DNA from: GW2011-AR15 sp964512765
GTDB lineage: Archaea; Nanobdellota; Nanobdellia; Woesearchaeales; GW2011-AR15
Length of the DNA: 64,000 nucleotides
Direction: 5' to 3'
Assembly: GCA_964512765.1 (NCBI GenBank)
Contig: CAZEKF010000001.1
Coordinates: 84,673 to 148,672 of the forward strand
Positions 59,884 to 64,000 of the stretch are shown in pieces; position 1 is the first letter of the stretch; every line of letters begins with the position of its first letter. Below the pieces are notes generated by a model that had not been told where the DNA came from, did not search any database, and worked only from the letters and a program-made list of their open reading frames with translations. Both the position numbers and the translations under genes were made by a program.

Positions 59884-60840
59884 TTAAATGTTTTGGTTAT
59901 AATGCTTGGTTGGAAGAAGTAACCATCCAAGTAATCCTAATGCTCCAGAAAATAATAATTGTATTATGTGTAAACTAAATGATAACAAGATTGCGCTTTC
60001 TATTGTGTAACCAAAATAACCAAGTATCAGTGCCCAGACACCTTCTACTGTGCCAAATCCCGCAACACTATTAATTGGAAGTATGCTTGACAATATTGAG
60101 AAAGTTATGGTAATAAGCAGTATATTTAGTGGAATTGCATAATTCAAAGCAATAACAATGTAATACGTAAATATAACGCCAGAGATATAAGTTAACACGG
60201 ATAAAACAAATGTTTGAATCAAAACTTTTCTGGATCTGTATGCTTTGAATGAAACAAGGAATTTGTTAAGTTTAAGTTTTAACATTGGAAATAATACTAA
60301 AAATCTATCAAAAATTCTGACAAGAAAATCATGTAAAAAGATCATGCTGAATATCATTAGTACTAATAATACTAAAACAACAATCATCAATGGAATAATG
60401 TTTTGAAAACCAAGGTTAGGCAAATCTTTTGAATAGATTATGGCTAGAATTAAGATAAAGATCATGACACAGAATTCAAACACTCTTGCAATTAACAAAC
60501 TTGACAGTCCTTTTGAATAAGATTGTTTTTTGATTTTTTTTAGCATAACAACATAACTCAGATCACCAACTCTGAACGGAATAATGTTTGTTAGCAAACT
60601 ATGTACAAAAACTATTGGAAGTAACTTATTAAACGCAATCCGTTTTTTTAACAACACTTCAAACCTTAATGCGCGTAATACCATCATAATAATATAAAAA
60701 ATAACACTGAGCCCAAGAAACTTAAAGTTTGCATTCTTAATAGTGGTTGTTACATCGTTTACTTTAACTTGTGTCAGTATAAGGTATAACAAAATAATTG
60801 TAAGAATTATTGAAATTAAGAACTTGGTTATTTTTTTCAT
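59884..60840 (-). CDS. AglD/LPG-synthase-TM-like membrane protein
   Basis: This 318-residue protein has about eight membrane helices and the UPF0104/LPG_synthase_TM pattern: LKKRIAFNKLLPIVFVHSLLTNIIPFRVGDLSYVVML and SILPINSVAGFGTVEGVWALILGYFG. Relatives are the membrane part of lysyl-PG synthases and AglD of haloarchaea, which acts in N-glycan assembly. It overlaps the GT39 gene by 4 bases. Confidence 0.85.
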   Translation of the reverse strand: MKKITKFLISIILTIILLYLILTQVKVNDVTTTIKNANFKFLGLSVIFYIIMMVLRALRFEVLLKKRIAFNKLLPIVFVHSLLTNIIPFRVGDLSYVVMLKKIKKQSYSKGLSSLLIARVFEFCVMIFILILAIIYSKDLPNLGFQNIIPLMIVVLVLLVLMIFSMIFLHDFLVRIFDRFLVLFPMLKLKLNKFLVSFKAYRSRKVLIQTFVLSVLTYISGVIFTYYIVIALNYAIPLNILLITITFSILSSILPINSVAGFGTVEGVWALILGYFGYTIESAILLSFSLHIIQLLFSGALGLLGWLLLPTKHYNQNI

Positions 60841-62537
60841 TCTAAATTAATATAAGTTATTTGGTAAGGTTGGTGAGTGTATTCGTATGTATAAGTAAAT
60901 CCGGGTTTGTTTTGTAACATTTCATTAAGTTTTGTATCGTCAAAAGTACCACCTTTTCTAAGCAAGAAATATATTGGTTGGTTAGGAGGTACAAACGCTG
61001 CCTGAACTAATCTGTAATTTTGTTTTATATAGTCAAATAACTCAGGGTTCTGGAAATAATTTTGCATGCCCCATTGATACACAAATACCCAACTAGCATC
61101 CAAAGATTCGCCTTTTTTGAACAAACTTAGATTACTCGGTGGTTTATAACCTATTTTATCTGCGTGCCATAACACACCTACTGATTGATGTGATGAATGA
61201 AATACTCTGTCATTAGGTTCTGAATGTTCTTTAATATAATCACCTGCAATGTTCAATCCAGGGAACTGAGTGTTGAACATTCTATCTCTTGATTCTTTAC
61301 TGTGGTTCATTAAACTTTTACCTTTTGACAAAGGTAATAATAATAATAAACAGATAACTACGATGTACACGGACAACTTTAGATTTTTTTCTTTAATAAA
61401 ATTAGACAAATTCTTTGCAACAACGTCCATGAAATACGCTATTAAAAATAATATTAATGGAGTTATTGGAAACTGATGATAGTTGTGACCACTGAGTTTG
61501 AAACCCATGACAAATATGAAAACGAACAAACCAATTAAATAGCCTAGCATAAACTTGTAACTTAGTTTAGACTGATTTTTTAAGTATAATAAAACAAACA
61601 AAATAGAACCAATTATTGCAAGCATTGTTCCAAATAAAGTATAGTTGTCAGCAACATAACTCTTAATAGTTTGCCAGAATGCTTTATCACTTACAATTCC
61701 TACTTGCACCAAACTAGTTAATGAATATTTTGTTGCTGTTGCTTGCTCGCCTAATAATCTTGGTCTCACAACATATTCAGAATAAAACAACCATGCAGGA
61801 AATATTGATGCAATTAACAAACAAATTAACAAAGGAGTGATGAACTTTTTTTTATCTTTAAGAATTCTTTTGTAAGGAAATGAAAATAAAATTGGAAATA
61901 TCATAACTGCAAACGTATATTTTGTTATTATTGCAAATACACTGAAAAAAGCTCCTAAATAAAGATTATTTAGTTTTTCAGTCTTTAGCCACTTAACATA
62001 AAAGTAAAACCCAAGCAACATTAGAAATAAGCCAGGATTAACAACCTGGATATTATGACTGAAGAAAACATACAATGGGTTAATAGCTGCTAAAAACGCG
62101 CATAACAATGCAATGCTTTCTCTATTGAATAATTCTCTAATTAACAAATAGAAGACAATAACACTTAACATTGATAATAGAATATTAACAGCTCTTGCAA
62201 CAACTAAAGATTCACCAAATAGTTTGAATAAAAATCCAATAATGATTGAAATTGTTGGAAAAGTGTCATTATGCGCTCCAGAAGGATCTTCATTAACATT
62301 ATTCATTGTAGCACGCATTGGCACAAAAAATCCTTCTTTGAAAAAACCTTCTTGAGCAAAATTCCGTGCTTCAGTTATATAATGCGTTGATTTCCAGTTA
62401 TGGTAACCAACAATAGGGTAATCAATATGATAATATCTTATAGAAAATCCAAAAATTAAGAAAATCAGTAATAAAATATAATGATATTTGTCTTTGAGGT
62501 AGTCAAATACATTAATATCTTCTGTCTTAGCCCCCAT
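60837..62537 (-). CDS. GT39/ArnT-like integral membrane glycosyltransferase
   Basis: This 566-residue protein has about eleven membrane helices. The first external loop has DYPIVGYHNWKSTHYITEARNFAQEGF and DPSGAHNDTFPTISIIIGF, acidic motifs typical of GT-C enzymes (PMT/ArnT). The C-terminal 130 residues are a soluble extracellular domain (FNTQFPGLNIAGDYIKEH, FHSSHQSVGVLWH). It should transfer a sugar from a polyprenyl phosphate donor outside the membrane. It is coupled to the AglD-like gene. Confidence 0.87.
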   Translation of the reverse strand: MGAKTEDINVFDYLKDKYHYILLLIFLIFGFSIRYYHIDYPIVGYHNWKSTHYITEARNFAQEGFFKEGFFVPMRATMNNVNEDPSGAHNDTFPTISIIIGFLFKLFGESLVVARAVNILLSMLSVIVFYLLIRELFNRESIALLCAFLAAINPLYVFFSHNIQVVNPGLFLMLLGFYFYVKWLKTEKLNNLYLGAFFSVFAIITKYTFAVMIFPILFSFPYKRILKDKKKFITPLLICLLIASIFPAWLFYSEYVVRPRLLGEQATATKYSLTSLVQVGIVSDKAFWQTIKSYVADNYTLFGTMLAIIGSILFVLLYLKNQSKLSYKFMLGYLIGLFVFIFVMGFKLSGHNYHQFPITPLILFLIAYFMDVVAKNLSNFIKEKNLKLSVYIVVICLLLLLPLSKGKSLMNHSKESRDRMFNTQFPGLNIAGDYIKEHSEPNDRVFHSSHQSVGVLWHADKIGYKPPSNLSLFKKGESLDASWVFVYQWGMQNYFQNPELFDYIKQNYRLVQAAFVPPNQPIYFLLRKGGTFDDTKLNEMLQNKPGFTYTYEYTHQPYQITYINLE

Positions 62538-62585
62538 TACAATCTATAATTAGTAGGAGTTATTTAAATGTTCTGAGAATTTAAA

Positions 62586-62621
62586 CCCTAAAAGAGCCTC
62601 CCGAAAGAAGCTCTCCCAGGG
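62586..62621. ncRNA. Candidate small structured RNA element
   Basis: CCCT (62586-62589) pairs with AGGG (62618-62621), enclosing AGAGC (62593-62597) with GCTCT (62610-62614) around a CTCCCGAAAGAA loop. A GC-rich island in an AT-rich gap continues with GAGGTGAACGTGAGAGAGG to 62645. The gap (62538-62817) has no gene. The direction is uncertain and no family is recognised. Confidence 0.35.
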
Positions 62622-62728
62622 AAAAAGAGGTGAACGTGAGAGAGGATTTGATTTTGTCTTCATTTTAGAATGGTTACAAAATATATAAAGATTTCGATTT
62701 TGACTAAATTCTAAAGTAGTAACATGTT

Positions 62729-62776
62729 AGAAATCAAAGATTTCTGATCATGCTTGAAAATCTCTTTAGAGATTTT
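62729..62776. terminator. Two tandem hairpins in the gap before the Ncs2-like gene
   Basis: AGAAATC (62729-62735) pairs with GATTTCT (62739-62745) around AAA, and AAAATCTC (62757-62764) pairs with GAGATTTT (62769-62776) around TTTA. Both are perfect. They lie between divergent genes, so they may be leader or operator structures instead of terminators; no T-run follows the first. The function is not clear. Confidence 0.35.
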
Positions 62777-62817
62777 AAACAAATACTTTTTTAAGTATAA
62801 GATTTGCTCTTTTAATT

Positions 62818-63402
62818 ATGAATTGTGTTAAATGCAAGAATCAAGCAACTGTTAAAGTGCAGAATCTTGATGCTTGTAACGAATGTTTTGTTAAAATAAT
62901 TGAAAAAAGAGTTAGAAAAGAGTTAAGATTAAACAAATTAATAAAGAAAAACGATAGAATCTTTTTGATTGATGATGATTCTGCTGAGTTTCATGTTTCC
63001 AATTATTTATTGCCAAGAATAATAAAAGATTTGCCTGTTACAATCACTACAAAGAAAACGTCATTTGAGTTAGGCAAAGAAGTAAAAGAAATATGCGATA
63101 AAGTTATTATTCCGTGGAATGCTGATAAAGAAGATGAATATTTCTTAAATTGTGTTTTTAATAATAAAGAAATGCCTTATCTTGGACATTATAAGATTAA
63201 AAGTAAAACCTATGTTAAACTGTTACGTCCTGTTTTACACTCTGAAGTTCAGACGTTTGCAAAGATTAAGAAATTCAAGTACAAAAAACAAAATACAAGA
63301 AGTTCTATTTCTGAAATGATTGATGAATTAGAAACAGAATATCCAGAGATTAAGTTTAGTTTGTTGAAGAGTTCCAGAGAAATAACTAAGAAAAATATTT
63401 AA
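62818..63402 (+). CDS. Ncs2/Ctu2-like thiolation-pathway protein
   Basis: This 194-residue protein starts MNCVKCKNQATVKVQNLDACNECFVKIIEKRVRKELRLNKL, the zinc-ribbon plus CxECF pattern of the TtuA/Ncs6/Ncs2 family. Where the active enzyme has an SGGKDS PP-loop, this one has IDDDSAEFHVSNYL, so it cannot bind ATP in the normal way. Its C-terminal FSLLKSSREI matches the family's tail. It looks like the catalytically inactive partner (Ncs2) of an Ncs6-like enzyme that makes 2-thiouridine in tRNA. Confidence 0.65.
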   Translation: MNCVKCKNQATVKVQNLDACNECFVKIIEKRVRKELRLNKLIKKNDRIFLIDDDSAEFHVSNYLLPRIIKDLPVTITTKKTSFELGKEVKEICDKVIIPWNADKEDEYFLNCVFNNKEMPYLGHYKIKSKTYVKLLRPVLHSEVQTFAKIKKFKYKKQNTRSSISEMIDELETEYPEIKFSLLKSSREITKKNI

Positions 63403-63425
63403 GCTGTTTCTGAATAACCTGTTTA

Positions 63426-64000
63426 ATGGAATACAAATATATATTCTTTTTTTTAATCTTTTTAACCTCATGCACAATCACAGCTAATATCATTAAAGAA
63501 CCTTTTTCAAAACTAGATGTTTATTTTTGTCCAAGGGATGTGTGTCAGGAAAAAATTATTGAGTTAATTGATGTGTCAACAGACATTAAATGCGCGTTCT
63601 ATGAACTTAACTTACCTGAGCTAATTGAAAAACTAAAAGAAAAAAATGCTGAGGTTATTGTTGAAGATTCTACATATGAGGATGAGTTTAGTACAGGTTA
63701 TTCTGCTGCGTTAATGCACAATAAATTTTGTGTTTTTGATAATAGAATAGTATTAACAGGAAGTATGAATCCAACTGAACGTGGTAATTATTACAATAAT
63801 AACAACATAGTAATTGTTGAATCAAGAACATTAGCAAAGAATTATTTAGATGAATTTAATGAATTAAAACAAAATGTTTATGGTAAAGGAGACAAGGTCA
63901 ATAGTCCTGTAGTCTATTTAGGAAATACAAAAGTAGAATCATACTTTTGCCCAGAAGACAATTGTAAGTTAAGAGTTATTAACACATTAAAACAAGCTAA
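63426..64000 (+). CDS. Phospholipase D-like exported protein (3' end outside window)
   Basis: The start MEYKYIFFFLIFLTSCTITANI is a lipoprotein-type signal peptide (LTSC). It continues VYFCPRDVCQEKIIELI and reaches the HKD motif MHNKFCVFDNRIVLTGSMNPT (H-x-K-x4-D), followed by NNIVIVES. A second PLD half appears to begin at YFCPEDNCKLRVINTL. It may be a surface nuclease or phospholipase-like enzyme. The gene runs off the window edge, so its full length is unknown. Confidence 0.8.
   Translation, partial: MEYKYIFFFLIFLTSCTITANIIKEPFSKLDVYFCPRDVCQEKIIELIDVSTDIKCAFYELNLPELIEKLKEKNAEVIVEDSTYEDEFSTGYSAALMHNKFCVFDNRIVLTGSMNPTERGNYYNNNNIVIVESRTLAKNYLDEFNELKQNVYGKGDKVNSPVVYLGNTKVESYFCPEDNCKLRVINTLKQA

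Overview
The window is archaeal and AT-rich. It carries aIF5B/IF2, aEF1-beta, RIO1 kinase, Trm1, RadB, uS2, a CDC48/VAT-type AAA ATPase, DUF371 and an MCT1-like PUA protein. Promoters look archaeal: TTTAAATA-type TATA boxes lie 25-35 bases before start codons, and many messages look leaderless. Compact gene packing, many small zinc ribbons and several genes with no recognisable relatives suggest a DPANN-type archaeon (Woesearchaeales/Pacearchaeales-like). The lineage is inference, because no rRNA is present.

Layout. 1-3 kb: a zinc ribbon, an ICMT-like membrane methyltransferase, a radical SAM protein and a lipoprotein-like ORF. 3-8.2 kb: a four-gene minus-strand operon, glmM-glmU-EamA transporter-glmS, for UDP-GlcNAc synthesis. 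8.3-18 kb: a hydrolase and winged-helix/S-layer-like regulator pair, then information-processing genes (RIO1, DUF371, PUA proteins, aIF5B), interrupted by three structured RNA candidates. One of these is a textbook H-type pseudoknot. 17.8-23.5 kb: two stand-alone LAGLIDADG proteins, each just upstream of a translation-factor gene (aIF5B, aEF1-beta) and each preceded by the same promoter element with TGTCCAGTG repeats. Between them lie Trm1, MetA and a gutted metY pseudogene. 23.5-26.7 kb: an endonuclease IV-like gene and cdc48.

26.8-47.4 kb is an accessory island and the most unusual part. Seven coding units (one split over two overlapping ORFs) share a design: an arginine-rich N-terminus, one hydrophobic anchor, often a Thr/Pro stalk, an unrelated ectodomain, and a C-terminus ending in acidic-x-x-Ile-Pro. 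The ectodomains include a metallophosphatase, a beta-propeller, NlpC/P60 plus zincin, a dual-specificity phosphatase plus phosphodiester glycosidase, a TIM-barrel glycosidase, and M23 peptidase plus lambda-R-like lysozyme. Several of these families attack bacterial cell walls, which archaea lack. Five large non-effector genes are interspersed (26785, 36135, 37523, 42307 and 46331). I read this as an undescribed modular surface-effector system whose anchor and tail modules are constant and whose catalytic modules are swapped.

47.4-64 kb: a conserved archaeal protein, a DUF2683/RelE toxin-antitoxin pair with a frameshifted toxin, a transaldolase-like enzyme, a Hanks-type kinase, a secreted Lon-like protease, uS2 and RadB. 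A surface-glycan cluster follows (GT2, GT4, AsnB-like amidotransferase, methyltransferase, AglD-like flippase-fold protein, GT39), containing a HEPN/MNT pair. The window ends with an Ncs2-like protein and a truncated phospholipase D-like gene.
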